A stretch of DNA of 64,000 bases. It comes from Liriodendron chinense (taxonomy: Eukaryota; Streptophyta; Magnoliopsida; Magnoliales; Magnoliaceae). The stretch covers positions 1,302,001-1,366,000 of the forward strand of contig ML058465.1 of the NCBI GenBank assembly GCA_003013855.2, in the 5' to 3' direction. Positions 43,230-55,590 of this stretch are shown here, one piece after another. The notes under the pieces are model-generated. The model was given only the letters and a program-made list of their open reading frames with translations, ran no database searches and had not been told where the DNA came from. Made by a program: the position numbers and the translations under genes. Numbering within the stretch: position 1 is the stretch's first letter; every line of letters starts with the position of its first letter.

Positions 43230-44967
43230 TGTGACGCCCTGTGTCATTCGGGCTGTGTCATCCGGGTCCTCTAGATCTGTCGAGTCAGTCGGTTGAGTTA
43301 AGTGCTTTAGTATATTAGGTGGCAATGTTGCATATACTAATGTTATTGGCGTACGCTCGTGGGATATAGATATGTAATAATCTAAATAGTTGTTGTGGTA
43401 GATCAAGTGTTGCTTTAGATTAAGCTCTGACAATTGTACGTTTGACTAGTGTACTACCTACCCTTTGGTAGGTCGTCACGGACTCATTCGATTGACCAAG
43501 CAGAATACAGTCGACTGATAGTGGCCACTGTCGGTTTGTCATCGTCCACTTAGGTCGACCGAATAAGTTTCATTCAGAGTTAATCATTCTTGTGTTTGAC
43601 TCTTGAATCAAACTTTATGTAATTTGAAATACTGTCGTTCTCATTGTAAACAGTCTACTTAAAATCGTATTGTGACACGATCCACTAAGTCTCGTGAGTC
43701 AGGCATGGTAGTATGGGACATTTGTCTGAGTTGTCGGCCTACGCTGGGGTGACGAGCCTCTCCGTAGTGACCAATGAGCATTAATAGAAGTGATAAATTA
43801 TTGTTTGAGTGACCCCCGCGACAATTTGACCCGGTCGATAGTTGCATGCGAGCATACCGTTCAAACAACCCGGGCGTATTGGTTTCATTTTGAGTGACAA
43901 GCCTGTATCTTTGAATTGACTATTTGTATTTGGTATTTGGGTGATGAGCCTTTCCGCTTTGACTTAGGCGCAGCTGACGAGTCACTATTGAACCATGCTT
44001 TCATGGGAGAATAACCCAAACTTCGGATCGAGAGGTTACTGGCGATAATTGGCGACGCACCGTAGGGAGCCAGATGATCCCAGTTAGACTTGTGATATAA
44101 TAATGGTATTCTAGCTTCACTAATGCTACAATATGCAAAATGATTAATAAACGTTGAATTAACCATGTATACATGACATTGCATTTGTGGAGGATTGTGG
44201 GTGTCTGCTTGCTTAATGTGAGACCAACACTACCTTTTGAGTTCCTCATGTGATTTGTCCGGGATATACATATACTTGTGGGGTGGCTAGTTGACTGTTA
44301 GAAAGATCAACACATCATTTTCTTTTATTTACGTCTCGTTTATTCCCTACATTAATAAAATAGTTTAGGAAATTGATTACTTTGTTATATTGTTATCGCT
44401 TGCACGTGCTTGTGTGGATAACATGTGCAACTTGTTTAATATTTGTGTGTTAGAGATAACATGCTTAAGAATAATACACTCATGTGAACCTAATTATAAT
44501 TAAAATGTTCCGAGCAAAATCTTGAGCATATTTCTTTATTATGTTGGCGTTTGACACCCTCCATTTGACATATGCAGATGACCGAGGAATATGACCAGTT
44601 GGTGGTGCGCTTGGGGCGCCCCAGTAGTCTTATAGCTTCATCCCTTTGATAGTTATATTTTTCATTTCTATTGCATTTATTGTGATTTGTATAATTCTCA
44701 TATGGTCTGATAATGCATTTGAATTGTACCTCTTGGGTGTTAGCTTTATATTTCTCGATCTAGTTATCTTCGCTTTACTTTTAATCTGCTAGTTGAAAGG
44801 TGTTACTCTGATTTATTTATGTATGGAATGAATATAAATATGATTGAGGACACCCATGAAAGTATTTCCCATGTGTGGCATTCCTAGACAATCATTTTAC
44901 TAAGTTAACACCTAAGAACTCAAGATCGAAGTCTCCGTACTCGGGTGCCGATTTTCAGGGTGTTACA
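43230..44967. repeat. Probable solo LTR, 1.74 kb
   Basis: It begins TGTGACGCCCTG and ends CAGGGTGTTACA, an imperfect inverted pair of the type seen at chromovirus (Tekay/Del-like) LTR ends. No coding or internal element sequence follows on either side. Flanking five-base repeats could not be confirmed. Confidence 0.45.
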
Positions 44968-45327
44968 CACAATAAGGTAAAATCATGTGTATCGGATGAA
45001 AATGTCAGAGGGGTGATTGGGCCCATCCTCCATCTTTTGTAGGGACGTTAGGTGGGGTGATGACATCAACTGGGTTCCTTGGCAAACATGCTGGAATGGA
45101 AAAGACCTCTATGCCCCTCACTTTATCCAAAATTACGTACTTTACTCTTCAATCCAACCGCTTAGATTGCGCCACATGGCAATCCCTTTCTAGCAACCAA
45201 TTCTAGCCCTTGGAGCCTCTTTTACCCTTGGACTTCCCAAGAATAACCAAAATGTCACTCCCAAAACCCATACCTAGCTCATTCCCCTTCATTTTAAAAT
45301 CATCTTCCACACATCAAATCATCTTAC

Positions 45328-45375
<48 letters not shown>

Positions 45376-47243
45376 TTCTATCCATCCACCAATGAGAAGA
45401 AAGAGTATGCTTAACCCTTAGCCACCAAAACACCAATATGAACCACTCAAATCGCTCCTTTCGACAAGTTTGTCCACCCGTCATCTAGTCAAAATCTGAT
45501 CAATTACATTCATACTTGCATAGCATCGTGCATCATTCTCTCCACTCCAACCCACCTATTGGTCTAGTTGGTCCAAGTGTATGCTCTTTGGCTCGCTGGT
45601 ATATCGACTCATTTTTTTGGGTTAGTACACACATCCTACTGTCAGTGCACACACCCACACTGATTATTATTATTATTATTATTATTTTTTTTTGTTTACA
45701 AGCAAGATTCATAAAAATATGTTTTACGGTTGGTATACCAGATCTTACTCGTAAAAAATTCAGACTGATTGGGTTGCTTCTTCAAGTGGGTGAGTTTGGG
45801 TAGAGCTGTCTAACTCAAGCTATCACTTGTTGTAGGCATCGTATCGTCACACTGCATTGCATACATGTTTGCATCGTCAATATGCAAGAACCAATCCAAT
45901 CCCTGATATTTTGTGTCTTGTAAAGTAGAAACTGAGCGTTTGTACGAGTGTAGAGGGTACTTAAAACTTTCCCCTTTTTGTAACTATAGTCCCATAATTC
46001 AAAATTTTCGGTTACAAATTAGGAGTCATTTTACGATAGGGGATTCAATAATTCCTCCTCCTAAGGTTTCTATAGGATCTAGCGGATTGCAGAAATTCAG
46101 AGTAATAGGTTAGCCGCGGTTCTAAGTTAAATATAATATCTCCACGCCTTAAATACACTCATGAAAGCCTTGAAAAGGCACTTGTGAGCACAATCCGCTT
46201 GCGATGTAACATCCACAACATGACCTCTCATCCATGTGGGACGCACACAATTGATGGGCTGGATGTCTGGACCTTATCCCAATAGACCTTATAAACAATT
46301 AGAAAATTTTCAATGGGTGGGCATCCCTACTTAACTATTGTTTATGGTGTGGCCCACTTTAGTCATGGATTATCCTGATATTTAGGCCAATGATTCACAA
46401 TGGAAGGGTGCATCTAATTGATGGCCTAGATATCCAACGCACTTCACCGTGGGGCCCGCAGGGAGCTTCTAGGCTGAGCTCAGTTCTTGATGGGCCCGGG
46501 TCTCGTTTTAGGCTCTTGGGCCACGAATGGGCCTAATAGACCCGATGCGTGTCCATATCAGGCTAGGCCCATGTTTGACAAATCAACCTATAGTGGTCTG
46601 TCCAATGACTTCAAGCTGCAGTGGGGCCCATCCGTTCTTTCATGGTTAGACTAAGGATGACCCTGATCTGGACCATTCACATATTGATCATTCATGTGAT
46701 TTTTGAAGCCCAGTGATCCGACGGCTAAGATTGGCCAAATGAGTTGATTTTTGTATTGCGGTGAATGGAAAAGAAAGGCGAAAACCGGGAATTTGCCGCA
46801 TCTCACCAAATTATAGCAACTATCCAACCGTACACGTGGCAAACAATCACACCGATCCGGAACATCCATAATCTGCATCATCATGATAGTTACCAACCCA
46901 GATAAGCACATATGGGAAGATCCTAACCTTCCAACCGGTGGCTTTAAGATGAATGGTTAAAGATGAAACGTTCAATGGCCCAATCTCAGCGAGTTAAATC
47001 AGATGGTTGGGATGTTTTGGTAAAGATGAATTGTTAAAGATCCGGACCGTCCGTTCAATGGCTGATTTACCACAAGTTAGTCAGCAGTGACGGACACACA
47101 ACGGTATCTATGAATACGTGTACAGTGTCCTGCAACAAACGTACGGTTTGCTGAGGCTTATTTCCATACATGTGGGAGCCTTCATCGGGATCCAGGCCGT
47201 TGATTTAATGGACAACAGTGCGTTGAACGCCAGCAATCGGAAG
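44968..47243. other. Intergenic, no gene recognised
   Basis: It contains a TC microsatellite at 45332-45370, an ATT/T run at 45663-45692, and GGCCCAC/ACCGTCCA words. The frames are short and lack domains. Confidence 0.45.
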
Positions 47244-47618
47244 TGGGTCCCAGCGTGATATTTGTGAGAAATCCACTCCGTCCATCCCTTTTGCCAGATC
47301 ATGTTGAGCCCAAAAATTAGGCAAATTCAAAACTAAAGTGGGCCGTATCTACTGGAAACGGCGAGAATTGAACATCCACCGTTGAAACATTCATGGGGCC
47401 ACTGAAGTTGTGGATCATGATAATATTTGTGTTTTCTATAAACGGTATGGATGCCATATAAACATCACGGTGGACCTTTGGAACGTTTTAACGGTAGACA
47501 TTTCCCTACTCACTTTTTCATATAATCTGCCTTAATTTTTTGGGTCATGACCTAACATGATCTTTCAAAACGGATGGACGGGGTGGATTTCTCACAAACA
47601 TCACGGTAGGGCCTCACC
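47244..47618. mobile_element. Foldback MITE, 'gtgagaaatccac' subfamily
   Basis: Left TTTGTGAGAAATCCACTCCG and right GGGTGGATTTCTCACAAACA are inverted copies. The interior has GAGCCCAAAAATTAG and its mirrored partner TTTTTTGGGTCATGA. Outer ends and target duplication are uncertain. Confidence 0.7.
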
Positions 47619-48200
47619 TAGCTTGTGAGGGCAAGAACTTCCTTGGACAGGCTGTCTGACCCCAGCAATCCCTTTGATCCTTGGCTATTAATAGATAGCT
47701 AATAAATGGTATAGAAGTACAAGCCAAAAAAAGAAGAAAAATAATAATGATACAGAAATGGATGGCTAGGATCTTCCAATTGAGGGTGTGTCTGAACATC
47801 TGCCATCCAACGTGAGGTCCATAGATAAAACGATCTGGGTCATTAAAACACGAGCCCACATGTACGGAATCCGGAATCTCAGACGGTGTGGGTCCCACTT
47901 GTTGCAGACTGAGTCACTGTACACGTCTTCTGATACATTTAGGGCCCATAATTCTAGAAAAGCGAGAATGGGTGTCAGTTGTCACATTCCTTTCCTTTAC
48001 GTCCACATGGCGAAACTTGCATGAGATTTCGACCGGTCATCAAGTGGGCCCCACATCAGATGGGTCATAGGTAAAAAATCATACTGGATCGACGATCCTA
48101 TCCGTTTGATCGTATGACTTTTTTTGGGTAAGCGGCTGAAGAATGGAACTTGGGAGCCTTCTTTTGTAATTTTATAGAAGAATACGTAATTATAGGACAA

Positions 48201-48663
48201 GGATTGGGTCCTACGCCGGGGTTCTGAGGGGCCACCGTGATGTATGAGTTTTATCCACCGTTCATCCATTTTTCTATATCATTTTAGGGTATAATCCAAA
48301 AAATGAGGCAGTTCCGAGGCTCAAGTGAACCACACAGTCGGTATTAAACACCTACCGTTGAAATTTTTTTGAAGGACACAGATGTTTTGGATGAAGCTGA
48401 TATTTGCGTTTTCTCTTCTTCCAGGTCTATATGACCTTATGAACACATTAGATTGGATGGAAATTAACCATCACGATGGGCCCCAGGAAGTTTTCAATAG
48501 TGGGTGTCAATATCACCCCTGCTTCCTGTGGTGTGGTCCACTCCAGGTTTGAATATGCATCATTTTTGGGTCTTCTGCCCTAAAATAATATGAAAAAATA
48601 GATGGATGGAGTGGATGAAACCCATACATCACGGTGGCCCCTCAGAGCGCAAGTACTCAATCC
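48201..48663. mobile_element. Foldback MITE of the GGGCCCACC family
   Basis: CTGAGGGGCCACCGTGATGT at 48224 is mirrored exactly at the right end (to 48645), a perfect 23-base pair including the next three bases. A weaker match GGATTG extends both ends to about 48201 and 48663. The interior is a palindrome with ATCATTTTAGGG and CCCTAAAATAATAT. No clear target duplication. Confidence 0.8.
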
Positions 48664-50933
48664 GAGTTTATAATTATATGGAATTTACAATCCAGTACCT
48701 TTTCGCAAAAAGGTTTCCAAAAAGCTACCACCCCTCTCAGGTGGGCCTTACCTAGGCCAAGGGCCCAAAAATCAGCTCTATCTATGATTAGGTGGACCAG
48801 ATGATTGAGAACACCGTTCAGGGCAACTTCAGCCGTCCAAACTTTTCAATTATTGCGGCGCACATTAGTTGAACCTTTTAAAAAGCGTACCAAAATGTAA
48901 ATTTTATATTAGTTAAGTAGATTTTTGTAAAGGGTCATTATTTAAGCCTCCTATTTATTTTCCTCAAAAGCCTCCTAAACAGTCGGAATCACCCAACCGG
49001 TACGATTTTTTTTTTGCCTACAACCCATCCAAGGCAGGCCTTCAAATGAACGGTTTAGATCTCATGCACGTGTCATGCATTCGAAAATCGACCCACTACT
49101 AACCTTCCAATTTGTGATTTACAAAGAGGCATAAGATCAGAGTCTAAGAACTTCCGATCATGGCGATTTATTCAATGCGATCAATCCATGGTGGGCCGTA
49201 TCAAACCAACGGCCAGGATCACGTCTGCCTCTCGACTTTCTCCGAGGGGTGAGTAGGGCAGCTTCTGTAATATTACATAAACGGCGGGGCATTTGATTGC
49301 CGGAAGAAACAACTGGCTTTTACGGCAATACGACTAATTTTTGAAAAACGAGGCTACTTTCCCAAATTCTTCCCAATTCCAAGGGTAATTCTGTAAGTCG
49401 CTTTTTAAAACAGAGGAGAAACGAAACTCAGAAAAGCTAAGAAATGATACGGCAGAGCACGATTTTTGTGTAGCTCTCTATTCACAGTACACGTGGCAGG
49501 GACACATTTCATTTCGACTGTTCATTTATTAGTTCCTATTTTAGATGGCAGATGGCTCCAGGTTCAAAATACGGATAGATCGGATGATCTTATCCGTCTG
49601 ATTATCGGTCTTCAAATTAACGGTTGAGAATTATAATCGTGGATGTCCGCGGTTTACTGATGGCTGGGATTTTCTGAAATGCGTGATTTCAAATATGGGT
49701 TATCATTATAAGAGGAACAAGATGGACGGTCCCGATTCGAACATCACCTTGTCGTGATCTATCATATTCCATTCTATTGCCACTTTCAGAATATCTCATC
49801 TCTATACGGTGGATGCATAAATCCAGACCGTCCATCTAGAGGGTCCCCTGTCAGTGAATGCAGTAGAACCTTCTCGACGCGTATTTCCTGAAATAGGGGA
49901 GCGCGTGTAATAAAAATATCTGTGGGCCCCACCGTTATGCGAGCGAAATCCACCGTCCATCTCTTGTGCCAACTCATGATAGGGGTTGAGCACCAAAATC
50001 AGTCCGTTAGTGGGCAACACCGCAGGAACAGTAAGGATTGGGCCGATGTCATCCGAATTAGGTGGGCCCCACAGAGTTCTTTCTTGCATGGGCTCATTTT
50101 AGGTAGGGACACTTTTCAATCAGGACCATCTACCTGATTACCACTATGTTTCAAGCTATCAATGCATCAATCCAGACCGTTTATCTATTTCTAATGCATC
50201 ATCGTCCACTCTCTACTATAATTGATCCAAACCCTCCATCTAATCAGCTCAATAACCAATGGTCAAAATTCAGTTCGTAAAATTGACCGTTACGATTGTC
50301 TAATAGGCCCCATTTCTTAAACATGGTCCATCTACTATAGATCCCACTAAATAGACGGTCCAGATCGGCACACTCCCTATCACATGCATCACATCCACGT
50401 GACTCTACCATTTCCATAGTCCAACGACGGTGGGTCACTCGATAGATATCGGCCCACCGAGAAAAGACTAGAAAGGACAAAAAAGGGGAAGATACCCAGG
50501 TAGTGAATATTGTTTCATACGCAGGCACGCACAAAACGTACACGTGGCATACATGGACTCAAGCCAATCCCGAAATTCAGATGTTCAGACAATCCTGACC
50601 TTTGATTTGTGGATGTTATTTTTTCATTCATTTCTAACCATCCAATACCGTTCCACCAAATCCCATAATCAGATAATAAAATAATCTACATTGAATTGCT
50701 ACAAAGCCACAGAAGCATGTTGGAAATAATTCAAGGAGGCCCGTATATCAACTATCACACCCAACCAGAGTATCAAATATTTCTCAAAGAAAAAGGGTAT
50801 TTGTTTAACCAAGAAAAAAAAGGTACAACAAGCAGTGGGCTGTCTTTCCCGCCATAAACCCAACACACCTCACCGCTCTCTATTTTTTCTCCCAATTTTT
50901 TTTTCCCCCAATTTTCTCCTCCAAAACCTCTGC
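48664..50933. other. Upstream intergenic region of the PLATZ gene
   Basis: It has many ACCGTCCATC/GGATGGACGGT and GTGGGCCC words, which look like debris of the MITE family. No reading frame resembles a gene. Confidence 0.5.
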
Positions 50934-50942
50934 TATATATAG
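50934..50942 (+). promoter_or_regulatory. TATA box of the PLATZ gene
   Basis: TATATATAG lies 124 bases before the ATG and is preceded by a pyrimidine-rich tract (50880-50925). The start is expected near 50970. Confidence 0.65.
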
Positions 50943-51057
50943 AGAAACTCCTCTTTAGGGTTTCACATCTTCCCTGCTCTCTACTCTACTATAACTAGCC
51001 AGAAATTAAAGAAGAGAGAGATTTCTACATAAAGTAGAGAAAGAAAGAGAGGAGAGA

Positions 51058-54000
51058 ATGGTGAAAGAAGGGAGAGAAGAGATGGTGATGAAACCTGCTT
51101 GGCTGCAAGGCTTGGTGGGGGAGACATTCTTTGCCGGGTGTGGGACCCACGAGAATCGCAGGAAGAATGAGAAAAACATTTTCTGTCTGGTGTGTTGCCG
51201 GAGCATCTGCCCTCACTGTGCACCTGCACACCGCTCTCATCCTCTATTACAGGTAATTTTAAAAAAAAAATTAATAATGATATTATTATTTTTGAAATTG
51301 GAGATTTGGGTCTTGATTGGATTTTGATTTTGTTTGGGTCCTCACCATTTTTTATGAGTTCAGACCCTTTATTTTCTAGTTTTGGTATTGCAACTCATCC
51401 TCTTTTACAGGTAATTTTTTTTTATTATAAAAAAATGATAATTGTTATTATTTTTGAAATTGGAGATTTGTGTCTTGATTGGATTTTGATTTTGTTTGGG
51501 TCCCCACCATTTTTTAATCAGTTCAGTCCTTTTATTTTCTAGTTTTGGTAATGCAACAGTACATGGTTGTACAATTGTATTGTAAAAAAGTAGGAAGTGA
51601 GGTTAATGGATGGCTTTTTGGGATTTTCTTTTTGTTGTTTGTAGATTCTAGTGTTCTAATTCTATTATATTTGATTCTTTTAATTTTTTTGATTTTTTTC
51701 AAATTTCTTCTTTTTCTAGAATCTTCTTATTAGAATTTTTTAAAACTTTTTTACCTTATAATTTTAATTTGAGAATGAATTTTAAAATTTTTTTCCATAC
51801 AATTTTAATTTGAGAATGAATTTCCACCCTCTGAAATTTGAAGGTCCACTCCCACTAGTATAATTCATTCTGAGATTAAAAGATTGAAAGAAGAAGTAGA
51901 AATTACCAAAAGTTTTGTTAGGGTGAGGGTGGATGAATTTCGGTGCATGAATTTTAGCCTATTTTTGTGCCGAGATTTGAGGTACTTTTCTTAGATTTTC
52001 TCTCTGTAATTTTAGAAAGTGATATTTTCACCCCCTAAAAGTTGATGTTTCCCCCCTAATTACTGCTGCTGTAATTTTCAATCATCTTTATAATTACCAA
52101 ATTACCTTTACCAGGTGGTAATTATTAATTTTGGGTGGATTTTTTTATTGAATATTATGTATTTTTTTCTCAAAATTATAGATTTTATTTGAACCATAGA
52201 TTCGGTTCTTTCCTAAAAGATTTTTTTTTTATAGCTGATTTAGCCCATGTATGGATTTGTGTTGAGCTAAATTGTGGAATACTGTAGGGGTAAAATGGTC
52301 ATTTGGTTCCTTTTAATTCCTTATAAATCTAAGAAAAGCTATAATTCAATTTGTTTAATAAATAAAAAAATTCAATTAATTGAGCTGATGAGTAGCGTAT
52401 ACACCGAAGGTTCAGTGTATACGCTTTCTAACTGACCGACTTTATGACCACCTGATCGAAGTACGCACCTGGTTCGGTGGTGTTGTACGAGTCCACTTAT
52501 ATTGGAGTGTACACCGAATATTTGGTGTATATACTCCCTTAAGACTCCGTCACTCTGGGCAAATATGCAATAAGTAAAAACTGGGTTTTTCTGTTCTTCA
52601 TTTTCCTAGTGATGATCACCACCACTCAATCATTGTAATGAATCAAGACCGGTGCATGCATATTTGGAATGATTGGGGCCCACCCATCATGGGAGACACA
52701 CAGAATGTTTGGTGTATGGTATGGTTTGGATCTTCCCTCAAGAAAAAGACATTCATGATAGTGGTCTTTTTTTTTTTTTTTAATATTTTGTTCCTAGTAA
52801 TGTTCACCACTCAATCATGAAGGTGAGCAGCTGGTACATTGCATAATTCAAAGCAATGCTGACTCTGTGAGTGTTCTTGGATGGGGCCCCACATACAGGT
52901 ATGTGGCCCACATCTATTCTGCATAACGGTATGGTGCATGACACTTGAGATTCTCCCACCCACATGAAAAAAAGTTGTTTTTTACTCTTTTTTTGGGGGG
53001 AGAATTTGGAAAGAGGAATTATATTTCAATCCTGACAAGTGGGCCACACAATTCAGTAATCTAGACCATTGGTTTGTTGCTGCTCATCTTAGATGGACCG
53101 TGCTCCAAAATTCTTCTTGTTAGGGCAATCCAAGCCTTTTGATGCCATGTCTTTTGTTAGAAAATTGAGAGGAGAAGCACAAAAATGGTCCACATTTGAT
53201 GCATTTTCGGGCGTGTTCCATCTATGGTGGGACGCAACAAATCAATGGTTTTGATTAATGCTACGGCTTGTCAAAATTGAAAATTCACATGTACCATTGA
53301 AAGGCACGGGTCGCGGTAGTTGGTGGATCGTTTCATTCCTTTTTCTTCCTTTTTCTCCCAGTCGGCCCGATCGATTCATTCCTTTTCCTCTTTCGCACAT
53401 ACGAATCTTCTATATATAAACCCGCATTCCCCGCCGCCGAAGAATTTAATTTCTTAATTGTGTATATTTCTAGTTTCTATATATATAAACGTCTCCGCAA
53501 TTTTAAATTTGTCAAATATTCGTGGCCAGGTGCGGCGATATGTTTATCATGACGTGGTCCGGTTGGATGATCTTGAGAAGCTCATCGATTGCTCGTATGT
53601 TCAGGTAGGCGAATTCACCCGCTATAAAATTAAAGAAAAAAAATGTAGAATTAGTGAAAGAAATTAAGGAAATGTGATTATATGTGTGTTTAAATCCATG
53701 CCATTGCAGCCATACACTATCAACAGTGCCAAAGTAGTGTTTTTGAATCAAAGGCCACAATCAAGGCCTTTCAAGGGCTCTGCAAACAACTGCCTGACCT
53801 GTGACAGGATCCTCCAAGAGCCATTTCAGTTCTGTTCTCTCTCATGCAAGGTCATTCCTTCACTTGACTAAACCATTCATAGTTAATATGCCGAAGTGTG
53901 ATGTATACACTTATTGTTTGTGTGGCGATCGCGATGTGGGGCCCACCAGTTGCTCGAGGCAGTGCATGGCCCTTTATCCTCCTTCCAATTGGTGGGCCCC

Positions 54001-54707
54001 CCACATGATCAATTTGCTCTAATTTAGCAATGGTGATGAGCACTCGCACTGATGGTTCAGTGAATATACCATCTAATGTCTCATTGTCTTTAAGATGGCC
54101 ACCTATTGAAGATAAAAAAAAAAAAAATGAATGGTGAATGTTGTTTCTACACCTACAGGAGTGGCTTGGTGTCAATGACAAATTAACCTTGGGGTGGTGA
54201 ATGTTGTTTCTACACCTATAGGGGTGGCTTGGTGTCAATGACCAAATTAACCTTGGGGTGGGATCCACATTTTCAAATTAGGAAGAAATTGGTTGTATTC
54301 CACTTAGAATCCCAACTGAATTGGGATCATTAAATGCAATTTGCTAAAATGGAGAGAAAATGCAGGTGGACCATGTGGTCCAACAAGGCGACGATCTATC
54401 GAGCATCTTATACAGGTTTGACGAATCCGATTTTGCCTTCTCACAATTCGAAGGCCTCAGGATGGACGGTTCGGATCTCATCGAGGACGATGACCAAATC
54501 ACCCCCAGCTCAATTTTGGAGGACCCAATTCAGTTCAAGGGCTCCTCATGCTCTAGCAACAACAGTGGAGCCCACATGAGGGGCAATTTGGGCAATTCTG
54601 AGGATTCTGAGGTGGTGAAGAGGAAGAAGGGGAGTGGATTCCTCCCAAACATAGTCCTCTCCTTGAGTAGGAGAAAGGGGGCCCCACATAGATCCCCTCT
54701 TTCTTAA
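51058..54707 (+). CDS. PLATZ zinc-finger transcription factor, four exons
   Basis: PLATZ proteins are plant-specific zinc-dependent DNA-binding proteins, first described as repressors at A/T-rich sites. Exons are 51058-51252, 53530-53604, 53710-53850 and 54366-54707, all joined in phase 0 at GT/AG sites, giving 250 codons. Residues 28-61 form C-x2-H-x11-C-x2-C-x4-C-x2-C-x3-H-x2-H (C28, H31, C43, C46, C51, C54, H58, H61). Exon 2 encodes VRRYVYHDVVRLDDLEKLID. Exon 3 has INSAKVVFLNQRPQSRPFKG and C118-x2-C121-x10-C132-x3-C136. The C-terminal part is acidic and Ser-rich, then basic (KRKKGSGFLP). All zinc ligands are present. The start at 51058 is the first ATG; ATGs at codons 9 and 11 are alternatives close to the usual family start. 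Intron 1 is 2277 bases. Confidence 0.95.
51236..51555 (+). repeat. 158-base tandem duplication across exon 1/intron 1
   Basis: CTCATCCTCTATTACAGGTA at 51236 is repeated as CTCATCCTCTTTTACAGGTA at 51394, and both are followed by GAAATTGGAGATTTG, TTGATTGGATTTTGATTTTG and CATTTTTTA. The repeat includes the last codons of exon 1 and its splice donor. Confidence 0.9.
52395..52536. repeat. Pair of related hairpins in PLATZ intron 1
   Basis: GCGTATACAC/GTGTATACGC is a perfect 10-base stem (52395-52424). GAGTGTACACC/GGTGTATATACTC is a related imperfect one (52505-52536). Both have CCGAA after the left arm. Confidence 0.7.
53410..53421 (+). promoter_or_regulatory. TATA-like sequence before PLATZ exon 2
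   Basis: CTATATATAAAC lies 109 bases before exon 2, after a pyrimidine-rich stretch and before a short GC-rich piece. It may be an internal promoter or chance. Confidence 0.25.
54133..54257 (+). repeat. Two-copy tandem repeat in PLATZ intron 3 (~62 bases)
   Basis: GTGAATGTTGTTTCTACACC, GGCTTGGTGTCAATGAC and AAATTAACCTTGGGGTG occur twice in a row. Confidence 0.9.
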
Positions 54708-55062
54708 ATGGGGAAAATGGGAAGGAAAATTCAAAGTAACAAAACTCTATTTCAAGTACCTATATATCTATTAATATTAATAGGATTGTCTTTAGATAAG
54801 TTATTACTGTAGAGTTCAATGTCTGCAGGGGCTCCTTAGTGTTTCATGGAGTGGCATTTATGAAATCTTCTTTGGTTTGGGAGGGCATTTCCTTTACTGA
54901 CCTGGTGGGCCACACACCATATTTCTTCAACGGCTCTTGTGGCTCCCAATTTTGTATTGATGTAAAGGAATGCACATATCATATATAAATTCAGGCATGT
55001 ATTTTGTGTTTTTTTTTTTTTTTTTTCATACTTAAATTGATAGATACAGCTTTTATGGGGTC
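54708..55062 (+). other. 3' flank of the PLATZ gene
   Basis: Probable 3' untranslated region followed by intergenic DNA with a T run at 55006-55026. No definite polyadenylation site could be fixed. Confidence 0.4.
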
Positions 55063-55064
55063 AG

Positions 55065-55590
55065 TTGTACCATGTTATGGTACATCTCACTTTATGGGAC
55101 ACTTAGGGCCCGTTTACTCATGGATTTGGAGCATGACCCACTGTGGATTGGCTATGGTTCTGCTATCAATCTCATTGGGAGGTTCAAACATTTGATGCCT
55201 GTGGGAAATGAACGGTTCTGATGAGAAATGGCCAATCTTGGTTAACTTGTACCTTGTTATGGTACGTCTCACTTAATGGACACTTAAGGCCCTTTAATCA
55301 TGGATTTGGAGCATGCCCCACTTGGATTGGCTATGATTCTGATGTCATTCTCATTCGGAGGTTCAAACATCGCCTGTTTCTGGGAAATGAACAGAGAAAA
55401 TGGCCAATCTTGGTTAAGTTGTATCATGTTATGCTACATCTCACTTCATGGGACCCTTAGGGCCCTTTAATCATGGATTTAGCCACTTTGGATCGGCTAT
55501 GGCTCTGATACCAATCTCATCGGGAGGTTCAAACATTTGATGCCTGTTTCTGGGAAATGAACGGTTCTGATGAGAAATGGCCAATCTAGG
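55065..55590 (+). repeat. Three-unit tandem repeat of about 175-180 bases
   Basis: Units start near 55065, 55247 and 55419, each with TTGTA.C.TGTTATG, CATGGATTTGGAGCATG or a shortened form, GGAGGTTCAAACAT, TGGGAAATGAAC and AATGGCCAATCT.GGT. Spacing is 182 and 172 bases. Confidence 0.9.

Noticed and set aside
53801..54268. Frames of 73 and 138 codons over PLATZ intron 3
   Set aside because: They span splice sites and a tandem repeat and do not encode any family block; the spliced PLATZ model explains the region.
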